A stretch of 64,000 bases of DNA, from NCBI RefSeq assembly GCF_029407905.1, contig NW_026577903.1, forward strand, positions 1,860,001-1,924,000. Reading direction: 5' to 3'. Under the pieces are notes generated by a model, which was not told the DNA's origin, did no database searches, and saw only the letters and a program-made list of their open reading frames with translations. Position 1 is the first letter of the stretch; each line of letters begins with the position of its first letter. Positions 36,801 through 49,995 of this stretch are shown here, piece after piece. The DNA is from Bubalus kerabau. Taxonomy: Eukaryota > Chordata > Mammalia > Artiodactyla > Bovidae. The position numbers were made by a program, and so were the translations under genes.

Positions 36801-39800
36801 CGAGCTGTGTGTGGAACCCGCGGGTCTTTGCGGACGATGCACAGGGGTGGCAGTGCCCCTTCGTGTTGTGCCTTCACCCACAGGGTTGCCTTCGAAGAGG
36901 GGTCCGGGCCTCGGGTCCTTCTCAAGGGCGGGCCGGGGAATCGGGGGCGTTCGGCATGTGGCCCCACCCACGTGGCTCGTCTCGAATTTCCTCGTGAGAC
37001 CGGCCTCATCCTGAGGTGCGCCGGGAAGGCCGGGAACCCCTTCCAGACCACGCAGGGGAATCGCCTCTCCTGTCGCGATCAGGAGGGGAGAAGGGGCTCA
37101 GAGGAAGCGGTGCCGGCACCCTCGGTGTTCCCCTCGAGGGAACCTGGCGTGTCGGGGGAATTTTGGGGGTCGCAGGAAGGCTGTCAGGGACCGTTTCGCC
37201 CTTCAGGGCGGAACAGGGGACTTCCCTTGAGACGCCGTGGCGGGCAAGGGCCTCCTCTTGCCAAGAGGTGGGAACCACGTGGTTTTTCTCGAGTTGAGGC
37301 GGGATTCTCGAGGTACGACGGGGATCTCAGCCTTCCCCTTGGGTTGGCCCTGGGAAGCCCAATCTTCCCCTCGGGTTGCGAGGGAAAGCTGGGGGTTGCG
37401 CTCGAGTCACTGCAGGGCCGAAGAGACCTCACCTAGGCGTGTGTCCGGGACCTAATATTCCTCTCCAGGGAAGGCAGGGATCTCGGGGTTGCATTCCAGG
37501 CTCCCCCGGGGAGTCACGCCTCGTCTCGAGGGGAAGCCAAGGACTCCGCTCTCCTCTCGAGTCGCGACGCGGGTCTCTTGGAGCCCCCTGAGCGGCCTCA
37601 AGGGAGTCCAGCCTCCTCTTCCGTTTGGAGAGAGGACCCGGGATTGCTCTCCAGTCCATGCAGGAAAAGAAGGCCCTCAGCTCGCGAGGACGGGGGCGTC
37701 TCAGGGGTTTCCTCGAGCTGCGGCGCCCGTGGGGGTTTTCTCCCGAGGCACAACGAGGATCTCAGGGAGCCTCTCGTGCGGCGCCAGGGAAGTCAGATCT
37801 CCATGCGCGTGGCGAGGGGGAGCGCGTCCTGGCTCTCGAGTCACGGGAGGGGACTAGGGCCTCGAGACGCGTTGAAGAAGTACTCTCGTGGTCTTTCTCG
37901 AGGGGCGGCCGGAAACCCTCTTGTCCCTCGCCTTCTGCTGGGGACTTTAGGGAACTTCCCAGGGTGCCTCTGAGAGGCGAGGGATCCTGTGGAGGTGGCG
38001 GGGCCCCTCGGGACCCCGCTGAGTCTGGCGCAACGGAAGAGGGCCTCACCTCGAGGGGAGGCAGGAACCTCAGGCTTCCTCTCCGTTTTGGACTCCGACC
38101 GCAGGGTCCCTGCAGAGTTGGGACAGGAGAGTCAGGCCTCGTCTTGTCTGAGGAAGGGAACCCCGCTGGCCTCTCGAGTTGCTCAGGGGGTCTCCGGCCC
38201 CTCGTCGAGCTGTGTGTGGAACCCGCGGGTCTTTGCGGACGATGCACGGGGGTGGCAGTGCCCCTTAGTGTTGTGCCTTCACCCACAGGGTTGCCTTCGA
38301 AGAGGGGTCCGGGCCTCGGGTCCTTCTCAAGGGCGGACCGGGGAATCGGGGGCGTTCGGCATGTGGCCCCACCCACGTGGCTCGTCTCGAATTTCCTCGT
38401 GAGACCGGCCTCATCCTGAGGTGCGCCGGGAAGTCCGGGAACCCCTTCCAGGCCACGCAGGGGAATCGCCTCTCCTGTCGCGATCAGGAGGGGAGAAGGG
38501 GCTCAGAGGAAGCGGTGCCGGGACCCTCGGTGTTCCCCTCGGGGGACCCCGGCGTGTCGGGGGACTTTTTGGGGTCGCAGGAAGGCTGTCAGGGACCGTT
38601 TCGCCCTTCAGGGCGGAACAGGGGACTTCCCTTGAGACGCCGTGGCGGGTAAGGGCCTCCTCTTGCCAAGAGGTGGGAACCACGTGGTTTTTCTCGAGTT
38701 GCGGCGGGATTCTCGAGTTACGACGGGGATCTCAGCCTTCCCCTTGGGTTGGCCCTGGGAAGCCCAATCTTCCCCTCGAGTTGCGAGGGAAAGCTGGGGG
38801 TTGCGCTCGAGTCACTGCAGGGCCGAAGAGACCTCACCTAGGCGTGTGTCCGGGACCTAATATTCCTCTCTAGGGAAGGCAGGGATCTCGGGGTTGCATT
38901 CCAGGCTCCCCCGAGGAGTCAGGCCTCGTCTCGAGGGGAAGCCAAGGACTCCGCTCTCCTCTCGAGTCGCGACGCGGGTCTCTTGGAGCCCCCTGAGCGG
39001 CCTCAAGGGAGTCCAGCCTCCTCTTCCGTTGGGAGAGAGGACCCGGGATTGCTCTCCAGGCCATGCAGGAAAAGAAGGCCCTCAGCTCACGAGGACGGGG
39101 GCGTCTCAGGGGTTTCCTCGAGCTGCGGCGCCCGTGGGGGTTTTCTCCCGAGGCACGACGAGGATCTCAGGGAGCCTCTCGTGCGGCGCCAGGGAAGTCA
39201 GGTCTCCATGCGCGTGGCGAGGGGGAGCGCGTCCTGGCTCTCGAGTCACGGGAGGGGACTAGGGCCTCGAGACGCGTTGAAGAAGGACTCTCGAGGTCTT
39301 TCTCGGGGGGCGGCGGGAAACCCTCGTGTCCCTCGCCTTCTGCCGGGGACCTTAGGGAACTTCCCAGGGTGCCTCTGAGAGGCGAGGGATCCTGTGGAGG
39401 AGGCGGGGCCCCTCGGGACTCCGCTGGGTCTGGCGCAACGGAAGAGGGCCTCACCTCGAGGGGAGGCAGGAACCTCAGGCTTCCTCTCCGTTTCGGACTC
39501 CGACCGCAGGGTCCCTGCAGAGTTGGGACAGGAGAGTCAGGCCTCGTCTTGTCTGAGGAAGGGAACCCCGCTGGCCTCTCGAGTTGCTCAGGGGGTCTCA
39601 GGCCCCTCGTCGAGCTGTGTGTGGAACCCGCGGGTCTTTGCGGACGATGCACGGGGGTGGCAGTGCCCCTTCGTGTGGTGCCTTCACCCACAGGGCTGCC
39701 TTCGAAGAGGGGTCCGGGCCTCGGGTCCTTCTCAAGGGCGGACCGGGGAATCGGGGGCGTTCGGCATGTGGCCCCCCCACGTGGCTCGTCTCGAATTTCC

Positions 39801-42800
39801 TCGTGAGACCGGCCTCATCCTGAGGTGCGCCGGGAAGGCTGGGAACCCCTTCCAGACCACGCAGGGGAATCGCCTCTCCTGTCGCGAACAGGAGGGCAGA
39901 AGGGGCTCAGAGGAAGCGGTGCCGGGACCCTCGGTGTTCCCCTCGGGGGAACCCGGCGTGTCGGGGGACTTTTGGGGGTCGCAGGAAGGCTGTCAGGGAC
40001 CGTTTCGCCCTTCAGGGCGGAACAGGGGACTTCCCTTGAGACGCTGTCGCGGGCAAGGGCCTCATCTTACCAAGAGGTGGGAACCAGTTGGTTTTTCTCG
40101 AGTTGCGGCGGCATTCTCGAGTTACGACGGGGATCTCAGCCTTCCCCTTGGGTTGGCCCTGGGAAGCCCAATCTTCCCCTCGCGCTGCGAGGGAAAGCTG
40201 GGGGTTGCGCTCGAGTCACTGCAGGGCCGAAGAGACCTCACCTAGGCGTGTGTCCGGGACCTAATATTCCTCTCCAGGGAAGGCAGGGATCTCGGGGTTG
40301 CATTCCAGGCTCCCCCGAGGAGTCAGGCCTCGTCTCGAGGGGAAGCCAAGGACTCCGCTCTCCTCTCGAGTCGCGACGCGGGTCTCTTGGAGCCCCCTGA
40401 GCGGCCTCAAGGGAGTCCAGCCTCCTCTGCCGTTTGGAGAGAGGACCCGGGATTGCTCTCCAGGCCATGCAGGAAAAGAAGGCCCTCAGCTCGCGAGGAC
40501 GGGGGCGTCTCAGGGGTTTCCTCGAGCTGCGGCGCCCGTGGGGGTTTTCTCCCGAGGCACGACGAGGATCTCAGGGAGCCTCTCGTGCGGCGCCAGGGAA
40601 GTCAGGTCTCCATGCGCGTGGCGAGGGGGAGCGCGTCCTGGCTCTCGAGTCACGGGAGGGGACTAGGGCCTCGAGACGCGTTGAAGAAGGACTCTCGAGG
40701 TCTTTCTCGGGGGGCGGCGGGAAACCCTCGTTTCCCTCGCCTTCTGCCGGGGACCTTAGGGAACTTCCCAGGGTGCCTCTGAGAGGCGAGGGATCCTGTG
40801 GAGGTGGCGTGGCCCCTCGGGACTCCGCTGGGTCTGGCGCAACGGAAGAGGGCCTCACCTCGAGGGGAGGCAGGAACCTCAGGCGTCCTCTCCTTTTCGG
40901 ACTCCGACCGCAGGGTCCCTGCAGAGTTGGGACAGGAGAGTCAGGCCTCGTCTTGTCTGAGGAAGGAAACCCCGCTGGCCTCTCGAGTTGCTCAGGGGGT
41001 CTCAGGCCCCTCGTCGAGCTGTGTGTGGAACCCGCGGGTCTTTGCGGACGATGCACGGGGGTGGCAGTGCCCCTTCGTGTTGTGCCTTCACCCACAGGGT
41101 TGCCTTCGAAGAGGGGTCCGGGCCTCGGGTCCTTCTCAAGAGCGGACCGGGGAATCGGGGGCGTTCGGCATGTGGCCCCACCCACGTGGCTCGTCTCGAA
41201 TTTCCTCGTGAGACCGGCCTCATCCTGAGGTGCGCCGGGAAGGCCGGGAACCCCTTCCAGACCACGCAGGGGAATCGCCTCTCCTGTCGCGAACAGGAGG
41301 GGAGAAGGGGCTCAGAGGAAGCGGTGCCGGGACCCTCGGTGTTCCCCTCGGGGGAACCCGGCATGTCGGGGGACTTTTGGGGGTCGCAGGAAGGCTGTCA
41401 GGGACCGTTTCGCCCTTCAGGGCGGAACAGGGGACTTCCCTTGAGACGCCGTCGCGGGCAAGGGCCTCATCTTACCAAGAGGTGGGAACCAGTTGGTTTT
41501 TCTCGAGTTGCGGCGGCATTCTCGAGTTACGACGGGGATCTCAGCCTTCCCCTTGGGTTGGCCCTGGGAAGCCCAATCTTCCCCTCGCGTTGCGAGGGAA
41601 AGCTGGGGGTTGCGCTCGAGTCACTGCAGGGCCGAAGAGACCTCACCTAGGCGTGTGTCCGGGACCTAATATTCCTCTCCAGGGAAGGCAGGGATCTCGG
41701 GGTTGCATTCCAGGCTCCCCCGAGGAGTCAGGCCTCGTCTCGAGGGGAAGCCAAGGACTCCGCTCTCCTCTCGAGTCGCGACGCGGGTCTCTTGGAGCCC
41801 CCTGAGCGGCCTCAAGGGAGTCCAGCCTCCTCTGCCGTTTGGAGAGAGGACCCGGGATTGCTCTCCAGGCCATGCAGGAAAAGAAGGCCCTCAGCTCGCG
41901 AGGACGGGGGCGTCTCAGGGGTTTCCTCGAGCTGCGGCGCCCGTGGGGGTTTTCTCCCGAGGCACGACGAGGATCTCAGGGAGCCTCTCGTGCGGCGCCA
42001 GGGAAGTCAGGTCTCCATGCGCGTGGCGAGGGGGAGCGCGTCCTGGCTCTCGAGTCACGGGAGGGGACTAGGGCCTCGAGACGCGTTGAAGAAGGACTCT
42101 CGAGGTCTTTCTCGGGGGGCGGCGGGAAACCCTCGTTTCCCTCGCCTTCTGCCGGGGACCTTAGGGAACTTCCCAGGGTGCCTCTGAGAGGCGAGGGATC
42201 CTGTGGAGGTGGCGTGGCCCCTCGGGACTCCGCTGGGTCTGGCGCAACGGAAGAGGGCCTCACCTCGAGGGGAGGCAGGAACCTCAGGCGTCCTCTCCTT
42301 TTCGGACTCCGACCGCAGGGTCCCTGCAGAGTTGGGACAGGAGAGTCAGGCCTCGTCTTGTCTGAGGAAGGAAACCCCGCTGGCCTCTCGAGTTGCTCAG
42401 GGGGTCTCAGGCCCCTCGTCGAGCTGTGTGTGGAACCCGCGGGTCTTTGCGGACGATGCACGGGGGTGGCAGTGCCCCTTCGTGTTGTGCCTTCACCCAC
42501 AGGGTTGCCTTCGAAGAGGGGTCCGGGCCTCGGGTCCTTCTCAAGAGCGGACCGGGGAATCGGGGGCGTTCGGCATGTGGCCCCACCCACGTGGCTCGTC
42601 TCGAATTTCCTCGTGAGACCGGCCTCATCCTGAGGTGCGCCGGGAAGGCTGGGAACCCCTTCCAGACCACGCAGGGGAATCGCCTCTCCTGTCGCGATCC
42701 GGAGGCGAGAAGGGGCTCAGAGGAAGCGGTGCCGGGACCCTCGGTGTTCCCCTCGGGGGACCCCGGCGTGTCAGGGGACTTTTGGGGGTTGCAGGAAGGC

Positions 42801-43075
42801 TGTCAGGGACCGTTTCGCCCTTCAGGGCGGAACAGGGGACTTCCCTTGAGACGCCGTCGCGGGCAAGGGCCTCATCTTGCCAAGAGGTGGGAACCACGTG
42901 GTTTTTCTCGAGTTGCGGCGGGATTCTCGAGTTACGACGGGGATCTCAGCCTTCCCCTTGGGTTGGCCCTGGGAAGCCCAATCTTCCCCTCGGGTTGCGA
43001 GGGAAAGCTGGGGGTTGCGCTCGAGTCACTGCAGGGCCGAAGAGACCTCACCTAGGCGTGTGTCCGGGACCTAAT
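33840..43075 (+). repeat. Homogenised GC/CpG-rich satellite subfamily, main block (about 6.5 monomers)
   Basis: Anchors at 33900, 35305, 36710, 38115, 39520, 40924 and 42329: spacing 1,405 bp except one 1,404 caused by a 1-bp deletion near 39775. Monomers differ at only a few percent of positions. The EcoRI site is replaced by GGGGATCTCAGCC. Because 1,405 is not a multiple of 3, each monomer shifts frame. The repeated 191-264 codon ORFs on both strands are composition artefacts, not genes. High CpG density suggests this is methylated heterochromatin in vivo (inference). Confidence 0.9.
39885..42694 (+). repeat. Two adjacent, nearly identical satellite monomers
   Basis: 39885-41289 and 41290-42694 share private variants: GCGAACAGG, AACCAGTTGGTTTTTC, CTCTGCCGTTTGG, GGCGTCCTCTCCTTTTCGG and GGAAGGAAACCCC. 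I noted about four differences in some 1,405 bp, fewer than between any other pair I compared. A recent one-monomer tandem duplication. Confidence 0.85.
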
Positions 43076-46000
43076 ACTCCTCTCTAGTGAAGACAAGGAT
43101 CTCGGGGTTGCATCCCAAGCTGCCCCGGGGAGTCAGGCCTCGCCTCGAGGGGAAGCAAAGGACTCCGCTCTCCTCCCGAGTCGAGACGCTGATATCTTGG
43201 TGCCCCCTGAGTGGCCTCAAGGGAGTCCAGCCTCCTCTTCACTTTTGAGAGAGGACTCGTGATTGCTCTCCAGGCCAGGCAGGAAAAGAAGGCCCTCTGC
43301 TCGCGAGGATGGGGGCATCTCAGCGGTTTCCTCGAGCTGCGCCACCCGTGGGGGTTTTCTCCCGAGGCACGACTAGGATCTCAGGGAGCCTCTCGTGTGG
43401 CACCAGGGAAGTCATGTCTCCTTGCACGTGGCGAGAAGGAGCGCGTCATTGTTCTCGAGTCATGGGAGGGGACTAGGGCCTCAAGACGCGTTGAAGAAGG
43501 ACTCTCGATGTCTTTCTTGGGTTGCAGCGGGAAACCCTCATTTCCCCCGACTTCTTCCGGGGCCTGAGGGAACTTCCCAGGGTGCCTCAGAGAAGTGAGA
43601 ATAGCTGTGGAGTTGGTGGGACCTCTCGGGACTCCACTGGGTTTGTCGCAATTGAAGATGGCCTCATCTCGAATGGAGGCAGGAACCTCAGGCTTCCTCT
43701 CCAATTCTGACTCTGATCGTAGTGTCCCTGCAGAGTTGGGACAGGAGAGTCAGGTTATGTCTTTTCTGAGGAATTGAACTCCGCTTGCCTCTCGAGTTGT
43801 TCATGGGGTTTCAGGCCCCTTGTCAAACTGTGTGTGGAATCTGCAGGTTTTTCCAGACGATGCATGGGGGTGTCAGTGACCCTTCGTTTTGTGTCTTCAT
43901 CCACAGGGTTGCCTTCGAAGAGGTGTCCGGGCATCGTGTTCTTATGAAGTGCGGACTGGGAAATCGGGGTCGTTCAGCATTTGGCACCACCCACGTGGCT
44001 AGTCTCGAATATCCTCATGAAACCGGCCTCATCCTGAGGTGTGCCGCGAAGGTCATGAAACCCTTCCGGACAAAGCAGAGGATTCGACCCTCCTGTGGCG
44101 ATCAGGAGGGGAGAAGTGGCTCAGATGAAGTGCTGCTGGGAACCTCGGTGTTTCCCTCAAGTGAGACATGTATGTCGGGTAACTTTTGGGGTCGCATAAG
44201 GCGTTCCAAGTACCGTTTCGCTCTTCAAATTGGAACGTGGGACTTCTCTTGGGGTGCTCCAGCGGGCAAGGGCCTCATCTTGGAATGACTGGGGAACCAC
44301 TTGGTTTTTCTCTAGTTGCGGTGGGATATTTGAGTTACCACAGGGAATTCATGCTTCCTCTTGTGTTGGTCCACAAAAGTCTTATCTTCCATTCGAGATT
44401 TGAGGAAGAGCTGGAGGTGCGCTCTAGTCACTGAAGGCAAAAGAGACCCCACCAAGGCTTGTGTGCAGGACCTAATGTTCATGTCAAGGGGCGACAGGAA
44501 TCTCGGGGTTGCATTCCAGACTCACCCTGGAGTCAGGCCTCGTCTCGAGGGGAAGCAAAGGACTCTGCTCTCCTCTCGAGTCGGACGGGTATGTCTTGGA
44601 GCCCACTGAGTGGCTTAAAGGGAGTCAAACATCCTCTGGTGCTTGGAGGGAGGACACGGGATTGCTCTCCAGGCAATGCAGGAAATGAAGGCCCTCATCT
44701 CCCGATGACTGGGGCGTCTCGTAGGTTTTCTCGAGCTGTGGCGCTAGTGTGGGGTTTCTCACGAAGTAAGACTGGGAGCTCAGTGAGCCTCTCATGTGGT
44801 GCCAGGGCAGTCAGGTCTCTATGCACGTGGTGAGAGGGAGCTCGTCATTGTTCTCGAGTCATGGTAGGGGAATTGGGCCTGAAAACGTGTTAAAGAAGGA
44901 CTCTCGAGGTCTTTCTTGGGTTGCAGCAGGAAACCCTGGGTTCCATCGACTTGTGCCAGTGACCTCAGGAAGCTTCTCAGCATGCCTCTGAGAAGTCAGG
45001 GTCACTGTGGAGTTGGGAGGGGCCTCTCGGAACTCCACTGGGTTTGGTGCAATGGAAGAGGGCCTCATGACAAGTTGAGGCAGGAACCACAGGGTTCCTC
45101 TCCTGGCTTCGAATGCGCCGGATCTGACTCGGATCGCAGAGTCCCTGCAGAGTTGGGACAGGAGAGTCAGGCCTCGTCTTGTGTGGAGGAATGGAACTCC
45201 GCTTGACTCTCGCGTTGTTCATGGGGTGACAGGCCACTTGTCGATTTGTATGTGGAACTTGCGGGTTTTTCTGGACGATGCACTGGGGTGTCACTGCCCC
45301 TTCGTGTTGTGCCTTGTTCCACAGGATTGCCTTCGAGTTGGGTTCTGCCATGGGGTTCTTATCAAGAGCGGACCAGGGAATCGGGGTCTTTTGGCATGCC
45401 GCACCACCCACGAGGCTATGTCTGGAATTTCCTCGTGAGACTGGCCTCATCTTGATGTGCGCCAGGAAGGTCGGGAACGCCTTCCAGACAAAGCAGGGGA
45501 ATCGAAACTCCTGTCGCGATCAAGAGGGCAGAAGAGGCTCAGATGAAGTGGTGCCGGGAACCTCGGTGTTCTCCTCAAGTGAGACTGGTATGTCGGGGAA
45601 CTTTTGGGGTCGCATCAAGGGTTCCAAGTAACTTTTTGCTCTTCAATAGGGAACGTGGGACTTCTCTTGAGACGCTGTAGCGGGCAAGGGCCTCATCTTT
45701 CGATGACGGGGGAACCACGTGGTTTTTCTTGAGTTGGGGCGGGATTCTCGAGTTACAACCGGGAATTCAGGCTTCCTCTTCAACTGGCCCAGGGAAGTCC
45801 AGTTTTCATTCGAATTGTGAGTTAGAACTGGGGATTGCTCTCGAGACACTGCAGGGCCAAATAGACCTCATCTAGGCTTGTGTCCAGGACCTAATGTTCC
45901 TCTGCTGGGGCGAAAGCGATCTCAGCATTGCATTCTCGACTCACCCGGGGAGTCAGGCCTCGTCTCGAGGGGAAGCCAAGGACACCGCTCTCCTGTCAAG

Positions 46001-49000
46001 TCGCGACGGGTATATCTTGGAGCTCACTGTGTGGCCTAAAATGAGTCCAGCCTCCTCTTCAGTTTGGAGAGAGGACTCGTGATTAGTCTCCAGGCCATGC
46101 AGGAAAATAAGGCCCTCATCTCGCGATAACCGGGGTGTCTCATGTGTTTCCTCGAGCTGCCGCGCCAGTGTGGGTTTCCTCACGAGGTACGATGAGGAAC
46201 TCATGGAGCCTCTCGTGCAGTGCCAGGTTAGTCAGGTCTCCATCCGCGTGGCGAGGGGGAGCGTTTCATAGCTCTCGAGTCATGGTAGGGGAATCGCGAC
46301 TCAACACATTTTGAAGCACTCTCGAGGTCTTTCTCGAGTCACGGCAGAAAATCCAGGGTTCCCTCGACTTGTGCCTGTGACCTCAGGGAGCTTCTTTTTG
46401 TGCCTCTGAGAACTCAGGGATACTGTGGAGTTGGTAGGGGCCTCTCGGGACTCCACTGGTTGTGGTGCAATGGAAGAGGGCTTCATCTCGAGTGGACGCA
46501 GGAACCTCAGGCTTCCTCTCCGTTTCTGACTCGGATCCCATGGTCCCTGCAGAATAGGGACAAGAGAGTCACACCTAGTCTTCTGTTGAGGAATGGACCT
46601 TCGTTTGCCTTTCGAGTTGTTTACAGGGTGACAGGCCACTTGTCGAAATGTCTGTGGGACCTGCGGGTTTTTCTGGATGATGCACGCGGGTGTCTGTGCC
46701 CCTTCGTGTTGTGCCTTCATCCAAAGGGTTGCCTTCAAAGAGGTGTCCGGGCATCGGGTTCTTTTCAAGAGCGTACCAGAAAATTGGGGTCTTTCAGCAT
46801 GTGGTACCACCCACGAGGCTACGTCTCGAATTTCCTTGGGAGACCGGCCTCATCCTGAGGTTCGCCGGGAAGGTAGGGAACCCTTGCAGACAAAGCAGGG
46901 GAATCGACAGACCGGTCGCGATCAGAAGGGGAGAAGGGGCTCAGATGAAGTGGTGCCGGGAACCTCGGTGGTCCCCTCGAGTGAGACCGGTATGTCACGG
47001 CACTTTTGAGGTCGCATCAAGGGTGCCAAGTACAGTTTCGCACTTCAAGACGGAACGTGGGAATTCTCTGGAGATGCTCTAGCGGGCAAGGGCCTCATAT
47101 TGCGATGACGAGGGAAACACGTGGTTTTTCTCGAGTTGCGGCGGGATTCTCGAGTTACGACGGGGAATTCAGGCTTCCTCTTGTGTTGGCCCAGGAAGTC
47201 CAATCTTCCATTCAACTTGTCAGAGAGAGCTGTGGGTTGCTCTCGAGTCACTTCAGGGCAAAGAGTCCTCATCTAGGCTTAGGTCCAGGACGTAGTGTTC
47301 CTCTCCAGGGGCAACAGGGATATCGGGGTCGCATTCCAGTCTCACCCGGTGGGTCACGCCTCGTCTCGAGTGGAAGCAAAGGACTCCACTATCCTCTCGA
47401 GTCGCGACGTGTAACTCTTGGAGCCCAATGAGTGGCCTAAAGGGAGTCAAGCGTCCTGTGTAGCTTGGACAGAAGGGTCACGCTTGATCTGCATACCATT
47501 CAGTTAAAGATGGCCCTCCTCTCGTGATGACGGGAGTGTCTCATGGGTTTTCTCGAGCTGCGGCGCCAGTGTGGGGTTTCTCACGAGATATGATGGGGAG
47601 ATCAGGGAGCCTCTCGTGCGGCGCCAGAGAAGTCAGGCCTCCATGCGTGTGGCCAGGCAGATCGCGTCATTGCTCTGGAGTCATGGGAGGGACTAGGGCC
47701 TCCAGACGCATTTAAGAAGGACTCTCGAGGTCTTTCTTGGGTTGGGGCGGGAAACACTCGTTTCCCTCGACCTCTACCGGGGACCTTAGGGAACTTCCCA
47801 GGTGCCTCTGAGAGGTGAGGGATACTGAGGAGTTAGAGGGGCCTCTCGGGACTCCACTAGGTTTGACGAAATGAAAGAGGGCCTCATCTCGATTGGAGGC
47901 AGGAACCTGAGGCTTCCTCTCCATTTCTGACTCCGACCTCAGGGTCCCTGCAGGGTTGGGACAGGAGAGTCAGGCCTCATCTTGTCTGAGTAATGGAACT
48001 CTGCTTGCCTCTCTAGTCGTTCAGTGGGTCTCAGGCTCCTTGTCGAGCTGTGTGTGGAACCTGCGGGTGTTTCCAGAAGATGCACGGGGGTGTCATTGCC
48101 CCTTCATTTGGTGCCTTCCCCCACAGGGTTGCCTTCAAAGAGGTGTCCAGTATCAGGTTCATTTCAAGAGCGGACCGGGAAATCGGGGTCATTCGGCATG
48201 TGGCACCACCCACGTGGCTCATCTCGAATTTCCTCGTGAGACCAGCATCATCCTGAGGTGCGCCGGGAAGGCCGGGAACACCTTCCACACAAAGAAAGGG
48301 AATCGACTCTCCTGTCGCGATCAGGAGGGGAGATGGGGCTCAGATGAAGTGGGGCCGGGACTCTAGGTGTTCCACTCGAGGGAACCCGGCGTTTCAGGGA
48401 ACTTTAGGGGTCGCATCAAGGGAGCCAAGTACCGTTTCCCACTTCAGGACGGAACATGGGACTTCCCTGGAGACGCTGTAGTGGGCAAGGGCCTCATCCT
48501 GTGAAGACGTTGGAACCACGTCGTTTTTCTCGAGTTGCGTCTGGATTCTCGAAAACGACGGGGATTTCAGGCTTCCTCTTGGGTTGGCCCTGGGAAGCCC
48601 AATCTTCCCCTGGAGTTGCGAGGGAAAGCTGGGGGTTCTGCTCGAGTCACTACAGGGCCAAAGAGACCTCATCGAGGCGTGTGTCCAGGACCTAATATTC
48701 CTCTCAAGGGAAGACAGAGATCTCGGGTTTCCATTCCAGACTCCCCCGGGGAGTCAGGCCTCGCCTCGAGGGGAAGCAGAGGACTCCACTTTCCTCTCAA
48801 GTCGCGACACGGATCTCTTGGAGCCCACTGAGTGGACTCAAGGGTGTCGAGCCTCCTCTTCAGTTTGGAGAGAGGACTCGGGATTGCTCTCCAGGCCAGG
48901 CAGGAAAAGAAGGCCCTCATCTCGCGATGACGGGGGCATCTCATGGGTTTCCTCAGGCTGCGGCGCCCGTGGGGGTTTTCTCACGAGGCACGACGAGGAC

Positions 49001-49753
49001 CTCAGGGAGCCTCTCGTGCGGCGCCAGGGAACTCATGTCTCCATGCGCATGGCGAGGGGGAGCTGGTCATCACTCTCGAGTCATGGGAGGTGACTAGGGC
49101 CTCAAGACGCATTGAAGAAGGACTCTCGAGGTCTTTCTCGGGTGGCGGCGGGAAACCCTCGTTTCCCTCGACTTCTGCAGGGGACTATAGGGAACTTACC
49201 AGGGTGCCTCTGAGAGGTGAGGAATGCTGTGGAGTTGGCAGGGCCTCTCGGGACTCTGCTGGGTTCGGCGCAATGGAAGAGGGCCTCATCTCGAGGGGAG
49301 GCAGGAACCTCAGGCTTCCTCTCCAATTCTGACTCCGACTGCACGGTCCCTGCAGTGTTGGGACAGGAGAGTCATGCCTCGTCTTGTCTGAGGAATGGAA
49401 TTCTGGTTGCCTCTCGAGTTGTTCCGGGAGTCTCAGGCCCCTTGTCGAGCTGTGTGTAGACCCTGCGGGTTTTTCCGGATGATGCACGGGGGTGTCAGTG
49501 CCCCTGCGTGTTGTGCCTTCACTCACAGGGTTGCCTTCGAAGAGGTGTCCGGGCATCAGGTTCTTATCAAGAGCGGACCGGAAAATCGGTGTCGTTCGGC
49601 ACGTGGCACCTCACACATGGCTGGTCTCGAATTTCCTCCTGAGACCGGCCTCATCCTGAGGTGCACCAGGAAGGCCGGAAACCCCTTCCAGAGAAAGCAG
49701 GGGAATCGACTCTCCTGTCGCGATCAGGAGGGGAGAAGGGGCTCAGATGAAGT

Positions 49754-49995
49754 GGTGCCAGGACCCTTGGTGTTCCCCTCGAGGGAACCCAGCGTGTCGG
49801 GAACTTTTGCGGTCGCATCAAGGGTGTCAAGTACCGTTTCGCACTTAAGGACAGAACATGGGACTTCCCTGGAGACGCCGGGAATTTCGGTGTTCCCCTG
49901 GAGTGAGACCAGTATGTTGGGGAACTTTGGGGTCGCATCAAGGGTGCCAAGTAGCATTTCGAACTTTAAGATGGAACGTGGGACTTCTCTTGAGA
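49754..49995 (+). repeat. Partial tandem duplication of about 112 bp inside one monomer
   Basis: The stretch with GGTGTTCCCCT, GGTCGCATCAAGGGTG and a GGGACTTC end occurs twice in succession, joined near 49880. The second half carries variants (TAGCATTTCGAACTTTA, then TTTTTAAGA in place of TTTTTCTCGA) otherwise seen at 52.7-52.9 kb. An unequal-exchange junction. Confidence 0.8.

Noticed and set aside
26761..43087. Many long overlapping ORFs (191-283 codons, both strands) in the satellite
   Set aside because: They recur every 1,404-1,405 bp, shift frame between monomers, exist on both strands, and reflect GC-rich sequence poor in stop codons. No domain or codon signal.
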